DNA of 34,454 nucleotides from Crocinitomicaceae bacterium (GTDB lineage Bacteria > Bacteroidota > Bacteroidia > Flavobacteriales_D > Crocinitomicaceae): assembly GCA_022425625.1 (NCBI GenBank), contig JAKMFD010000006.1, positions 1-34,454 of the forward strand, in the 5' to 3' direction. Under the pieces are notes generated by a model. That model had not been told where the DNA came from. It did no database searches and worked only from the letters and a program-made list of their open reading frames with translations. Every line of letters begins with the position of its first letter. Position 1 is the first letter of the stretch. The position numbers were made by a program, and so were the translations under genes. Positions 9,090 to 17,994 of this stretch are shown here, piece after piece.

Positions 9090-9105
9090 GCTAACACGTT
9101 ATAGC
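9090..9105. promoter_or_regulatory. Putative LacI operator in front of the GPH symporter operon
   Basis: GCTAACACGTTATAGC is a near-palindrome (12 of 16 positions symmetric) centred on ACGT. It shares the GCTAACACG half-site with 15504-15519 and the TAACACGTGTTA core at 30858-30875. A CG at the centre is typical of LacI/PurR-type operators. The only nearby promoter-like element is the imperfect AAATTTTG (minus strand, 9114-9121) just upstream, so binding here would block transcription. The interval 9106-9192 holds nothing else I recognise. Confidence 0.65.
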
Positions 9106-9192
9106 TAATATATCAAAATTTGTGTCAACAAACAAAAAATCATATAAATGGTTTAAAAAAGATTTGAATCAATTAACAATATGATAATTGTA

Positions 9193-10692
9193 TTAAAATT
9201 CATTTTTTGACCAATACTTTAATGCATTTATTGCATTATGCCAGCCATCAATATGATGTTTTGTTTTTTTAATGTCATCGTTTGGCTTAAAATATCGATC
9301 AACTTCCCACATAGCTTGAATTTCTTCAACACTTTGCCAAAAGCCAATTGCCAAACCTGCAAAAAAGGCAGCGCCCATCGCAGTGGTTTCAATAATTTTA
9401 GGTCTTACAGTCACAGTGTTCAAAACATTGGCCTGAAATTGCATCAGCATCTCGTTTACTGCAGCTCCTCCATCTACCCGCAATTCTTCAATATGAATTC
9501 CTGAGTCTGCTTCCATCGCTCTTAAAACGTCCATGACTTGATAAGCAATTGACTCCAAAGCTGCACGAGCTATATGAGCATCTGAACTTCCTCTTGTCAA
9601 TCCAAAAAAAGCTCCTCGTGCATCTTGGTTCCAATGTGGTGCACCTAAGCCTACAAATGCTGGTACAAAATAAACTCCATCAGAGCTATCAACAGAGTTT
9701 GCAAGTTTCTCGACTTCAGTAGATGTTTTGATAATTTTAAGGCTATCACGTAGCCATTGTACAACTGCGCCTCCCGTGAAAACACTACCTTCTAGGGCAT
9801 AACTAGTTTTATCATTAATTTTCCAAGCTACTGTGGTTAATAAATTATTTTTTGATGCAATAGGTTTTTCTCCAATGTTCATCAACATAAAACAACCCGT
9901 TCCATAGGTGTTTTTCACCATTCCTGGCTCAGTACACATTTGCCCAAACAGTGCTGCCTGCTGATCACCAGCAATACCTGAAATGGGCAAACTAATTTCG
10001 AATAAATCTTTATGGGTGTAGCCATAGACTTCGCTTGATTGCTTAACCTCAGGCAACATACTTTTAGGTATGGTAAAAAGCTCTAAAAGCACATCGTCCC
10101 ATTTCATGGTATGGATGTTAAACAATAGAGTTCTAGATGCATTAGAAACATCTGTAATATGATGTTTTTTCTCACTCAGATTCCAAACGAGCCAAGTGTC
10201 AATAGTTCCAAATAAAAGATCTCCTTTATTTGCTCCTTCCCTAGCATTTGCCACATTGTCTAAAATCCATTTAATTTTAGTCGCTGAAAAATACGCATCA
10301 ACATACAATCCTGTTTTTTCAAAAATCATTTCACCATAAGGAGATTCTTTCAATTCATTACAATAACCAGATGTTCGCTTGTCTTGCCAGACTACAGCGT
10401 TGTATACGGGTTTTCCTGTATTTCTATCCCAAACGACAACGGTTTCTCTTTGGTTTGCAATTCCAATTGCTGCGATATTGGAAGGTTTTAACCTCGTTTT
10501 CATTATCGCTTCCAGAATAACATCATATTGACTTGACCAAATCTCTTGAGGATCATGCTCAACCCATCCAGGTTTTGGGAATATTTGTGTAAACTCTTTT
10601 TGAGCAGTTGAAACACAAGTACCCATTTTATCTACAATAATTGCTCTTGAACTAGTTGTTCCTTGATCTAGTGTTAAGATGAACTTATCCAT
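9193..10692 (-). CDS. glpK: Glycerol kinase GlpK
   Basis: This cytosolic enzyme phosphorylates glycerol (and usually dihydroxyacetone) with ATP. It is full length at 499 aa. The FGGY-kinase signatures are clear: [14 protein letters not shown] at the N-terminus, [47 protein letters not shown] (catalytic Asp), [11 protein letters not shown] and [10 protein letters not shown]. It is the last gene of the sulfatase K-GH26-talC-glpD-glpK unit, 16 bp after glpD. No glpF glycerol facilitator is present, so its glycerol or dihydroxyacetone probably comes from intracellular metabolism or an unlinked importer. Identity is firm; its role in the PUL is inference. Confidence 0.95.
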   Translation of the reverse strand: MDKFILTLDQGTTSSRAIIVDKMGTCVSTAQKEFTQIFPKPGWVEHDPQEIWSSQYDVILEAIMKTRLKPSNIAAIGIANQRETVVVWDRNTGKPVYNAVVWQDKRTSGYCNELKESPYGEMIFEKTGLYVDAYFSATKIKWILDNVANAREGANKGDLLFGTIDTWLVWNLSEKKHHITDVSNASRTLLFNIHTMKWDDVLLELFTIPKSMLPEVKQSSEVYGYTHKDLFEISLPISGIAGDQQAALFGQMCTEPGMVKNTYGTGCFMLMNIGEKPIASKNNLLTTVAWKINDKTSYALEGSVFTGGAVVQWLRDSLKIIKTSTEVEKLANSVDSSDGVYFVPAFVGLGAPHWNQDARGAFFGLTRGSSDAHIARAALESIAYQVMDVLRAMEADSGIHIEELRVDGGAAVNEMLMQFQANVLNTVTVRPKIIETTAMGAAFFAGLAIGFWQSVEEIQAMWEVDRYFKPNDDIKKTKHHIDGWHNAINALKYWSKNEF

Positions 10693-10708
10693 AGTACAAT
10701 GACTGATA

Positions 10709-12286
10709 TTACCTTTTACTGGGGTTTAAAATATAATTATTAGCTAATTCTGAAAAAACTTTAATTTGCTTTTCAACCCAATTATCATCTTTCCTTAACT
10801 CTTTAGCTAACAACTTGGCAACAACTGGTGCGGCAGCTACCGAAGCCTGAGCATTTAAAAAAAGAGCCCTTGTTCTTCTAGCCAAAACATCTTCAACAGT
10901 CCTCGCAAATTCGTTTCTAATCGACCAGACAACTTCTGCTTTGGTATAATCAAGGGTAGGGTGTATTTTTTCAGAATATTCAGGGTGCTCCATTGAAAGT
11001 TTTTTAATGTGCTCAAAATCTGAACCATAAATACTCTGGGGCAGATCAACTGGTCTAGCGCCATGAATCATAATATTAGCTGTTAAACATTTTTTTTCTT
11101 CCAACATCCCAAGTAAAATAACTTCATCTATTGATTCTTCAGCCATTTTTCTAAATGTTGTCCATTTACCACCAGTAATAGAAATTAAGTTTGAATCAGA
11201 AACAAGGATTTTGTGACCTCTAGATATCTCTTTTGTTTTTTTGCGGTTATTCTTACGAATTGCAAGTGGTCTTAACCCTACAAAAACACTTAAAATATCG
11301 CTTCTTAGCACTTGTTTATTCAAGTAACTATTTAAGGTTGAAAGTATAAAACTAATTTCATCGTCTAGAGCCATGGGCTCGTATTCACATTTTTTAACTG
11401 GTGTGTCTGTAGTGCCAACAACGACTTTTCCTTTCCAAGGAATGACAAAAAGCACGCGTCCATCAATGGTTTTTGGAATCATGATTGCATCTTTACTTGA
11501 CAAAAAAGTATTTTCTAAAACAATATGAACGCCTTGACTAGGTTGAATAATTTTTTGTGCAAAGGGATTATCCATTCTAATAATCTTATTGGTAAAAACA
11601 CCTGTTGCGTTTATGACAACATTTGCATTAAGTTCATAGGAAATATTTGTTTCACAATCAATTGCCTTAACTCCACAAACTTTTGCAGCATCATTTTTTA
11701 ATATTTTATCTATCATAAAATGATTCAAAACGGTAGCGCCATAATCTACACAGCTTTGAGCAAGATTGACTGCCATTCTTGAATCATCAAATTGACCATC
11801 ATAATAAACTATTCCTCCCAATAGCTTGTCACATGACAAGGTTTTTAGTCTAAATGAAGCTTCCTCCTTGTTAATGAAGTATGATTTACCAACACTTCGT
11901 TTTCCAGCCAATAAGTCATATAACTTTAATCCTATCAAATATTTATACTTGCTTAACAAACTAAAACATGGAATAATAAAGGATTGGACCTTTGTTAAGT
12001 GGGGTGCATTTTTTAGCAGCAAATCTCGTTCTAACAAAGCCTCTTTAACAAGGCTTATATTCCCTTGTGCCAAATACCTTACTCCACCGTGAAGAAGCTT
12101 TGTGCTTCGACTCGAAGTTCCTTTTGCAAAATCAACTCCTTCTAGTAGCAATGTATCATACCCTCTTGATGCAGCATCTAATGCAACACCTAATCCTGTA
12201 GCACCTCCTCCAATTATAATAATATCCCATCTTGAGATTTGTTTGAGCTGATTTACTAAGCGTTTTCTATTATATAGGTTTCTCAT
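10709..12286 (-). CDS. glpD: Aerobic glycerol-3-phosphate dehydrogenase GlpD
   Basis: This FAD enzyme at the membrane oxidises glycerol-3-phosphate to dihydroxyacetone phosphate and feeds electrons to quinone. It is 525 aa. The N-terminal dinucleotide fold reads [20 protein letters not shown], followed by the GlpD signature [15 protein letters not shown] and later [16 protein letters not shown] and [15 protein letters not shown]. The C-terminal cap domain is present ([19 protein letters not shown]). It sits 7 bp after talC and 16 bp before glpK, so the three are almost certainly co-transcribed. An overlapping frame on the same strand at 10855-11064 is a shadow. Confidence 0.94.
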   Translation of the reverse strand: MRNLYNRKRLVNQLKQISRWDIIIIGGGATGLGVALDAASRGYDTLLLEGVDFAKGTSSRSTKLLHGGVRYLAQGNISLVKEALLERDLLLKNAPHLTKVQSFIIPCFSLLSKYKYLIGLKLYDLLAGKRSVGKSYFINKEEASFRLKTLSCDKLLGGIVYYDGQFDDSRMAVNLAQSCVDYGATVLNHFMIDKILKNDAAKVCGVKAIDCETNISYELNANVVINATGVFTNKIIRMDNPFAQKIIQPSQGVHIVLENTFLSSKDAIMIPKTIDGRVLFVIPWKGKVVVGTTDTPVKKCEYEPMALDDEISFILSTLNSYLNKQVLRSDILSVFVGLRPLAIRKNNRKKTKEISRGHKILVSDSNLISITGGKWTTFRKMAEESIDEVILLGMLEEKKCLTANIMIHGARPVDLPQSIYGSDFEHIKKLSMEHPEYSEKIHPTLDYTKAEVVWSIRNEFARTVEDVLARRTRALFLNAQASVAAAPVVAKLLAKELRKDDNWVEKQIKVFSELANNYILNPSKR

Positions 12287-12293
12287 TTATATA

Positions 12294-12956
12294 CTAGAAT
12301 TTAGAAGTATTGCGATTATGGTCTTCTAAAAATTTGGATAACCCAGAATCCGTCAGTGGATGATTTAGCAAACCTTCAATAGCAGACAAAGGCCCAGTCA
12401 TAACATCGCTCCCAATTTTTGCACAATTTATCACGTGCATAGTACTGCGAATTGATGCCGCTAAAATTTGAGTTTTGTATCCATAGTTATTATAAATTTT
12501 TCTAATTTCAGCTATTAGACCGAGTCCATCAGCAGAAATGTCATCCAGCCTTGCAAGAAATGGAGACACATAAGTTGCCCCTGCTTTTGCAGCCATTAAT
12601 GCTTGTCCAGAAGAAAAAACCAAAGTAACATTGGTTTTGATTCCCTTGTCTGAAAAGTATTTACAGGCCTTTATTCCTTCTGAAATAACAGGCATTTTAA
12701 TCACAATTTGAGGACTCAAAGCTGCAAGTGCTTCTCCCTCTTTAACCATACCTTCGAAATCTGTAGCAATCACTTCAGCGCTTACGTCACCATTTACTAT
12801 GTCGCATATTTTTTTATAATGGTTGAAAATGTTTTGTTGGCCACGAATTTCTTCTTTTGCCATGAGTGATGGATTTGTTGTTACTCCATCAAGTACTCCC
12901 AAAGATTCTGCTTGTGCAATGTCTTCGAGATTTGCTGTGTCTATAAAAAATTTCAT
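12294..12956 (-). CDS. Small transaldolase (TalC/MipB/FSA family)
   Basis: This class I aldolase of about 220 aa transfers dihydroxyacetone between sugar phosphates. Visible motifs are FIDTAN, DGVTTNPSL, VIKMPV with Schiff-base Lys87, NVTLVFSSGQAL, and AGATYVSPFLARLDDI. In E. coli fructose-6-phosphate aldolase the residue after SP/AP is Tyr131; here it is Phe133, which in this family marks transaldolase rather than free-dihydroxyacetone aldolase chemistry. It lies 39 bp after the GH26 gene and 7 bp before glpD. Probable role: linking fructose-6-phosphate from the imported sugar with the pentose-phosphate pathway. A sulfosugar transaldolase role is conceivable but has no supporting partner genes here. 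Confidence 0.88.
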   Translation of the reverse strand: MKFFIDTANLEDIAQAESLGVLDGVTTNPSLMAKEEIRGQQNIFNHYKKICDIVNGDVSAEVIATDFEGMVKEGEALAALSPQIVIKMPVISEGIKACKYFSDKGIKTNVTLVFSSGQALMAAKAGATYVSPFLARLDDISADGLGLIAEIRKIYNNYGYKTQILAASIRSTMHVINCAKIGSDVMTGPLSAIEGLLNHPLTDSGLSKFLEDHNRNTSKF

Positions 12957-12995
12957 ATTTAATTGGTCTTGGTTGTTATTAGTAATTAAGGATCA

Positions 12996-14132
12996 TTATT
13001 TTGTTTGATTTAAAAACAAAGTGAAAGGATGATTGTAAAATTTTAAAAAATCTAGAACTCCTGGATGTCCTGGGTATGGAACGTGGAAATGGCTTTTATC
13101 AGCGTTTCTCCAAACCATAACATAGCTAATTTGCCTTGTTATTTCGTCATATAATATACTTTTAAGTAATTTGTTAGTATACCAATCTTTTTCATTCATG
13201 ATAGCCTTACCATTATTAGAAAAAGGCCCCGTTTCTGTAAATGCTGCTGGTTTATTTTTTGTATTGGCTATTCCTACAAGAGTTTGTAATTGACTAACCA
13301 TTTCATTAATGCCTCCATAATTCTTCCTTAAACTCCAATAATTATCAAGTCCCAGAATGTCGATGTATTCATCTCCGGGGTACCTAAAAAGATAGTTTAA
13401 ATTGAGTGTCAACCTAGCTGGGGAAAAAGCATAAAGTAAATTATCTACTCCTTTAATTTCTGAAAGATATTCAACAGTAAATCGCCACAACTGGATGTAT
13501 TCTTCATCGGAACAGTTGCTAGCTCCCCACCAAAACCAGTCACCATTGTGCTCATGCCATGGTCTAAAAATAATTGGGATTTTTTCTCCATTTTGATCAA
13601 TAAGCGAATTGAAAAAAAAAGCCAAATGATCTAATTGGGACAAAAATTTAAGGTGGTTTTTTCCTCCAGGCAAAATCGAAGCAACAACATTTTTGGATTT
13701 ATATGGATGGTTTTTCCATAAATAATCACCCCCATAGTAATTTTCAGCATGCCAATCGATGGTATTAAACCCTCCTTTTTCATGAAATAATTCAATTTTA
13801 AATCGAGCAGCCTTAAAGTCTTCTCCACGAGCGATTCTGCAAATTGTGTAATCTGCTCCCCATCCAGCAAGTGCAGGATAGTCACCTGTTATTTTTTTAA
13901 CATCACTTTCATCATTGTCATTATCCCAACCTACTCCATATCCTGTAGCATCTTTCATTCCAAAAAAAATACCTTTGCCCTTGATTTGAAGTAGTTTGTT
14001 ATAAAGAGCTTGTGTTTGATGGCTTCTTTTTTTTACAAATAAGGAATCACTTACAGACGTATTATTAAACTCCTGAATAAAAAAAAGTGAACTAACAATG
14101 TTTAAATACGTCAGTAAAACAAAACAACTCAT
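12996..14132 (-). CDS. GH26 endo-beta-mannanase
   Basis: This is a 378-aa glycoside hydrolase of family 26. The acid/base motif RPWHEHNGDWFWWG places Glu194, and AAFTETGPF places the nucleophile Glu300; the conserved Trp-rich strand after the acid/base matches Bacteroides-type beta-1,4-mannanases. GLDNYW precedes the nucleophile strand, as in GH26. The N-terminus (MSCFVLLTYLNIVSSLFF) is hydrophobic and signal-like, with no lipobox or T9SS tail. It should cut internal beta-1,4-mannosidic bonds, giving oligosaccharides for the GH2 enzyme. GH26 also contains beta-1,3-xylanases, so mannan is the likely but not certain substrate. It follows sulfatase K by 11 bp. Confidence 0.87.
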   Translation of the reverse strand: MSCFVLLTYLNIVSSLFFIQEFNNTSVSDSLFVKKRSHQTQALYNKLLQIKGKGIFFGMKDATGYGVGWDNDNDESDVKKITGDYPALAGWGADYTICRIARGEDFKAARFKIELFHEKGGFNTIDWHAENYYGGDYLWKNHPYKSKNVVASILPGGKNHLKFLSQLDHLAFFFNSLIDQNGEKIPIIFRPWHEHNGDWFWWGASNCSDEEYIQLWRFTVEYLSEIKGVDNLLYAFSPARLTLNLNYLFRYPGDEYIDILGLDNYWSLRKNYGGINEMVSQLQTLVGIANTKNKPAAFTETGPFSNNGKAIMNEKDWYTNKLLKSILYDEITRQISYVMVWRNADKSHFHVPYPGHPGVLDFLKFYNHPFTLFLNQTK

Positions 14133-14143
14133 CAGAAAGTATT

Positions 14144-15478
14144 TTAATTTTTCAAACTATTATAAATAGCTTTTAATTCGTCAACCTTTTTAGGAAACTC
14201 AAGAGCTAAATTTGTTGTCTCACTGACATCAATTTCTAAATTAGATAAAAAGTAAGGACTTTCTAATAGCAGTGTATTCCTATAATTAGAGTCTTTAATA
14301 ACAGGGTTTATTAGTAACTTCCAATTCCCTTTTCGGACTGCTATCTGTTTTTGGTATACCCAGCAGTATTCATCATGCGACGATTTTACTTGATTATCTT
14401 TTAGTATTTCGGTTAAACTTTTACCATCTAAGCCATCCTTATTTAAACTTATCCCACACAACTCCGCGAGTGTAGGCATCCAATCAGCAACAACAGCCAT
14501 TTGACTACGTGTTTGCTTTTGCTTTATGACTTTTGGCCAAGAAATGGCGGCTGGTACGCGAATTCCTCCTTCAAAAAGGCTGCCTTTATGTCCACGATAA
14601 GGTCCTGAGCTTCCGCCGCCGCCATGCGCTCTTTGCTCATTGGAAAATCCATTGTCGCTTTGAAACACAATGATTGTGTTTTCTCTTAGTCCTAATGTTT
14701 CAAGTTTAGATAGTAATCCGCCGATATTGTCATCCATGGTAGATAAAAAAGCAGCATATAAATTTCGCGGGTATTCCACCCCATTAGTGTTGTAAAAATC
14801 TAACCACTCTTTGGTGCCCTGATATGGATAGTGAGGAACATTAAGTGCGTAATACAAAAAAAATGGATTTGATTTATTTGTCTCCAAAAACCTTTTGGCT
14901 TCTTCGAGCATCAAATCGGGGAAAAATTCACCATCACGATATATCTCCTTTCCATTCAAATAAAGGTCATGGTAGTTCGCTCCATTTGCATAATATGAAG
15001 AGTGAGAGAAATTGTCGAACCCGCCATCAAGAGGTCCAAAAGAATAATCAAAACCTTGATTAGTAGGTTGTTTTTCCATAGAGCTACCAAGGTGCCATTT
15101 TCCAATGATGGCGGTACTATACCCAGAATCTTTAAACATTTCTGCCATAGTATATTCTTCACTGGATAACCCTTCATTTTGGTATTGTCGGCTTCTAACC
15201 ACTTCAGTAACACCTGTTTTTCCAGGTCTCTTTCCTGTCAATAAAGAAGCACGGGTCGGAGAGCAAACCGGAGCAGCATAAAATTGGGTGAATTTAATCC
15301 CACTGTCCACAAGCTTATCCATGTTTGGAGTTTGTAAATCTAGAGCGCCATAAGAATTAAGATCAACACTGCCTTGGTCATCAGTTAGAATAACGATAAC
15401 ATTTGGCCTTTGCAAGGCTTTTACACTTAAAATTGAAGTTTGAATTAGCAAGAAAGATAAGAATGTGATTTTTTTCAT
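14144..15478 (-). CDS. Sulfatase K, S1 family, Cys type
   Basis: This is a secreted arylsulfatase-like S1 enzyme of 444 aa. Starting at 15478 gives the signal peptide MKKITFLSFLLIQTSILSVKA; an in-frame ATG at 15499 adds seven residues before it and is less likely. Motifs are VILTDDQGSVDLNSYGA, AAPVCSPTRASLLTGK with Cys72 as the formylglycine precursor, AIIGKWHLGS, LNVPHYPYQG and FQSDNGFSNEQ followed by a Gly/Ser-rich GGGGSSGPYRGHKGS. It heads the unit with GH26, talC, glpD and glpK, and an operator-like palindrome lies 25 bp upstream. Co-transcription with the mannanase suggests it exposes the backbone to GH26. The sulfate position is not predictable. Confidence 0.87.
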   Translation of the reverse strand: MKKITFLSFLLIQTSILSVKALQRPNVIVILTDDQGSVDLNSYGALDLQTPNMDKLVDSGIKFTQFYAAPVCSPTRASLLTGKRPGKTGVTEVVRSRQYQNEGLSSEEYTMAEMFKDSGYSTAIIGKWHLGSSMEKQPTNQGFDYSFGPLDGGFDNFSHSSYYANGANYHDLYLNGKEIYRDGEFFPDLMLEEAKRFLETNKSNPFFLYYALNVPHYPYQGTKEWLDFYNTNGVEYPRNLYAAFLSTMDDNIGGLLSKLETLGLRENTIIVFQSDNGFSNEQRAHGGGGSSGPYRGHKGSLFEGGIRVPAAISWPKVIKQKQTRSQMAVVADWMPTLAELCGISLNKDGLDGKSLTEILKDNQVKSSHDEYCWVYQKQIAVRKGNWKLLINPVIKDSNYRNTLLLESPYFLSNLEIDVSETTNLALEFPKKVDELKAIYNSLKN

Positions 15479-15503
15479 ATGAATTATTAATAAAATCATT
15501 TAA

Positions 15504-15519
15504 GCTAACACGGTTTAGC
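15504..15519. promoter_or_regulatory. Putative LacI operator in front of sulfatase K
   Basis: GCTAACACGGTTTAGC is an imperfect palindrome sharing the GCTAACACG half-site with the site at 9090-9105, and CTAACACG with 30858-30875. It lies between the isomerase/epimerase gene and sulfatase K, where a promoter for the sulfatase-mannanase unit is expected. I found no convincing TTG-N19-TAnnTTTG here. A weak hairpin, AAGCT-GATT-AGCTT on the minus strand (15573-15586), overlaps the stop of the upstream gene and may be a poor terminator. Confidence 0.65.
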
Positions 15520-15579
15520 TAATATAATAAAAAATGTCTTAAAATTTAAATTAATTATTCCTCTGTGCTTAAAAGCTAA

Positions 15580-16365
15580 TCAGCTTATAGTTTGTAAATA
15601 CATTAAACTTTTAGGAATTTGAGTTAAGACATTTTGACTTTCGTCCTCAACAAACAAATACTCAATTCGTAATTTAATGGCTTCAGCCACAATTTCTTTC
15701 ACACCCACATCACCAGAGCCCAAAACTACGTTGGTGTCACTATCTACTTGACCAGAATTATTGGATTTGGTTCCAATCTTTCTATCTTTTAAATGTAATA
15801 AAGAAATTTTATCTGAATACTTTTGAAGTAGTAATAAAGGATCTTCACCTCCCATTTTTATCCAAAAAACATCAATTTCAAAAGTAAAATATTTAGCCAT
15901 TTGGACCATATAATCAAAAAGGGTTCCATTCTTATACGGTTGGAACTCATATCCATGCGTATGGTATGCCAAACGCAACCCTTCTTTTTCTAAAAGCTTT
16001 CCAGATTTATTAAAAAAATCAGTTGCTATTTTGATCTTATCAAATTCAATAACATTATAATCATGAGGAATCCAACCTACAATCACATATTTCGATTCAA
16101 AATATTTTGCAGTCTCAATGACTTTATTTGGATTGTATAACAACTCTTCATAGGATACTGCTAAACTTATCAATTCCAACCCGTTTTTGTCAAGCAATTT
16201 TTTTTGAGCCTCCAAAGAAACCCCAGATATCGTGCTTCCTTCTACATATTTAAAGCCCCAATCTCGAACCCTTTTGAATGTTCTTGGAATGTTCTTTATA
16301 AATTGGCTACGAAGACTGTATAATTGAAGTCCTAATTGTGGTCTGAGGGAAAAATTAATTGACAT
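15580..16365 (-). CDS. Sugar phosphate isomerase/epimerase, AP-endonuclease-2 TIM barrel
   Basis: This is a cytosolic (no signal peptide) 261-aa protein of the xylose-isomerase-like TIM-barrel superfamily. GLQLYSLR at the N-terminus is the usual family opening. Likely divalent-metal ligands appear in order: LAYHTHGYEF, FEIDVFWIKMG, LLHLKDRKIG and FVEDES. Members isomerise or epimerise keto-sugars or act on inositol derivatives; the substrate here is unknown. It lies 125 bp after sulfatase M and 101 bp before sulfatase K. The upstream gap carries only one half of the operator motif (GCTAACTC at 16433-16440). Confidence 0.78.
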   Translation of the reverse strand: MSINFSLRPQLGLQLYSLRSQFIKNIPRTFKRVRDWGFKYVEGSTISGVSLEAQKKLLDKNGLELISLAVSYEELLYNPNKVIETAKYFESKYVIVGWIPHDYNVIEFDKIKIATDFFNKSGKLLEKEGLRLAYHTHGYEFQPYKNGTLFDYMVQMAKYFTFEIDVFWIKMGGEDPLLLLQKYSDKISLLHLKDRKIGTKSNNSGQVDSDTNVVLGSGDVGVKEIVAEAIKLRIEYLFVEDESQNVLTQIPKSLMYLQTIS

Positions 16366-16490
16366 AACTATAGAAAAGTGATACGTTTTTTGGCTAATTA
16401 TAAGTTTTATCCCTTTTTAAATTATTATTTGTGCTAACTCCATTTTCATTTGCAGCCTTTTAAAAGCATAACCTGTTCTAGCAGATCTTT

Positions 16491-17834
16491 TTATTGATTA
16501 ATTCTTTGCCAAGGTATTTTACCAGACTTTCTTATATGTTGAGATAAATCGTAGCGAAGCATCTTAAACATTTTATGATTACTATCCAAAGGGTTCGTTT
16601 CAAATGGATCCGTTGAAATATTAAAAAGTTGCATCGACTCAAAGGGAGTGTTTTGAACTAATTTAAAGTCTCCTTGTCTAGCCGCATAATAACTCAACCC
16701 AGCGTCATCATACCCCGATCTTCTAACAAAAAAGATAGTTCTATTTTTTTGTGCCAAACTCTCATTGTTATGCTGTAATAAATTGATTCCGTCAATTACA
16801 TGATTGATTTCAACGCCAGATAAACCCAATAGAGTTGGATACAGATCCATCGTTATTCCTAATATATCTGTCTCAGAGTTTGTCTTGATTTTATTTTTCC
16901 AAACCAAACATGTAGGGACTTTTATTCCACCTTCATACATATCTGTTTTACTCCCTCTTAATTTTCCATTACTCGCTCCACTTGGAATGTGACCACCATT
17001 ATCGGATGTAAAAACTATTATGGTGTTTTCATACATCCCTCTAGTCTTTAAAGTCTCTATAACCCGCCCGATTTCATGATCTAAATGTTCAACAAGGGCT
17101 ACGTATTTTGCACGCTTTTCAGAGAGGGATTTATCCCTTTTTTTAACTTCACTATACCATTTATTTGGCGGTTGAATAGGATAATGGGGGGCATTGTATG
17201 AAAGAAGCATAAAAAATGGTGATGGTAATTTTGCGTTATCATTAATATACTTAATTGCCCAGTTAGAAAAAACTTCTGTGGCGTGACCATCGGCAGTAAT
17301 CGCTTCATAATTTCTACGCATAAAAGCCTCACCATTTTGCAAATGCTCATAATAATCATCCATCATACCACTTAAAAATCCATGAAAGAATGTAAACCCT
17401 CTTTGGTTAGGCAAGTTTGGGCTTTCAACACCAAGATGCCACTTACCGATAAGAGCTGTGTTATAGCCTTCATTTTTAAGGGTTTTTGGCAACGTTAATT
17501 CATCCTCTTTAAAATAACCCCAACTTTGATCTTTTTTTTTGCGAATAACTCCTGGAACTCCGACCATATCAGGATATTTTCCTGTAAGCAGTGAAGCTCT
17601 AGTGGGGGAGCAAACAGGGCTATTAGAATAAAAGTTTATAAAAACTACGCCTGAATTAAAAAGCGAGTCAATGTTAGGTGTTTTAATATTTTGACCTCTA
17701 TTGAAAGATAAATCTCCGTATCCTAAATCATCAGTCATAATGATGATTATATTGGGCTTGTCTTGTGCCCATATTTCTTGAGAGATAGCTATGGAAAGTA
17801 TTAGTATTAATAAAAGTTTAATTCTATATATCAT
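16491..17834 (-). CDS. Sulfatase M, S1 family, Cys type
   Basis: This is a secreted S1 sulfatase of 447 aa. The signal peptide MIYRIKLLLILILSIAISQE ends near WAQ. Motifs are IIIIMTDDLGYGDLSFN, NSPVCSPTRASLLTGKYP with Cys75 as the formylglycine precursor, ALIGKWHLG, LSYNAPHYPIQPP and FTSDNGGHIPSGASNGKLRGSK. The DNGG and LRGSK wording is that of arylsulfatase A/GalNAc-6-sulfatase-like groups. It is separated by 160 bp from sulfatase N, and that gap holds a well-spaced Bacteroidota promoter (17882-17911), so it may be expressed separately from the genes before it. Confidence 0.87.
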   Translation of the reverse strand: MIYRIKLLLILILSIAISQEIWAQDKPNIIIIMTDDLGYGDLSFNRGQNIKTPNIDSLFNSGVVFINFYSNSPVCSPTRASLLTGKYPDMVGVPGVIRKKKDQSWGYFKEDELTLPKTLKNEGYNTALIGKWHLGVESPNLPNQRGFTFFHGFLSGMMDDYYEHLQNGEAFMRRNYEAITADGHATEVFSNWAIKYINDNAKLPSPFFMLLSYNAPHYPIQPPNKWYSEVKKRDKSLSEKRAKYVALVEHLDHEIGRVIETLKTRGMYENTIIVFTSDNGGHIPSGASNGKLRGSKTDMYEGGIKVPTCLVWKNKIKTNSETDILGITMDLYPTLLGLSGVEINHVIDGINLLQHNNESLAQKNRTIFFVRRSGYDDAGLSYYAARQGDFKLVQNTPFESMQLFNISTDPFETNPLDSNHKMFKMLRYDLSQHIRKSGKIPWQRINQ

Positions 17835-17881
17835 CGTTTTTATAATTTCTTTTATGGAACCTTCATTTACTTCCTAATTAT

Positions 17882-17911
17882 CAAATATTCCATCACATAA
17901 CTAATTCCCAA
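17882..17911 (-). promoter_or_regulatory. Candidate Bacteroidota promoter for sulfatase M
   Basis: On the minus strand a TTG (17909-17911) is followed after exactly 19 bases by AATATTTG (17882-17889), one mismatch from the TAnnTTTG -7 consensus. It lies about 48 bp upstream of the start of sulfatase M. No operator palindrome accompanies it. The rest of the 17835-17994 gap shows nothing else. Confidence 0.45.
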
Positions 17912-17994
17912 TATTACCCTTTTGCCGATGCGTAATCCTTTTATACTAGACTGTGAGACCCTCAATAATTTCGGTTTTGCTTTGAGTTTGTTAT

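Noticed and set aside
9114-9141. Promoter for the GPH symporter operon
   Set aside because: AAATTTTG resembles the -7 element but no TTG lies at 19 bp; not supported enough to list separately.
12294-12956. Sulfofructose transaldolase of the sulfo-TAL sulfoglycolysis pathway
   Set aside because: No sulfoquinovose isomerase, sulfolactaldehyde enzyme or sulfonate exporter is nearby, and the sulfur here is ester sulfate handled by sulfatases.
16433-16448. Fifth LacI operator upstream of the isomerase/epimerase
   Set aside because: GCTAACTCCATTTTCA matches one arm of the site at 30827 but has little internal symmetry; only a half-site.
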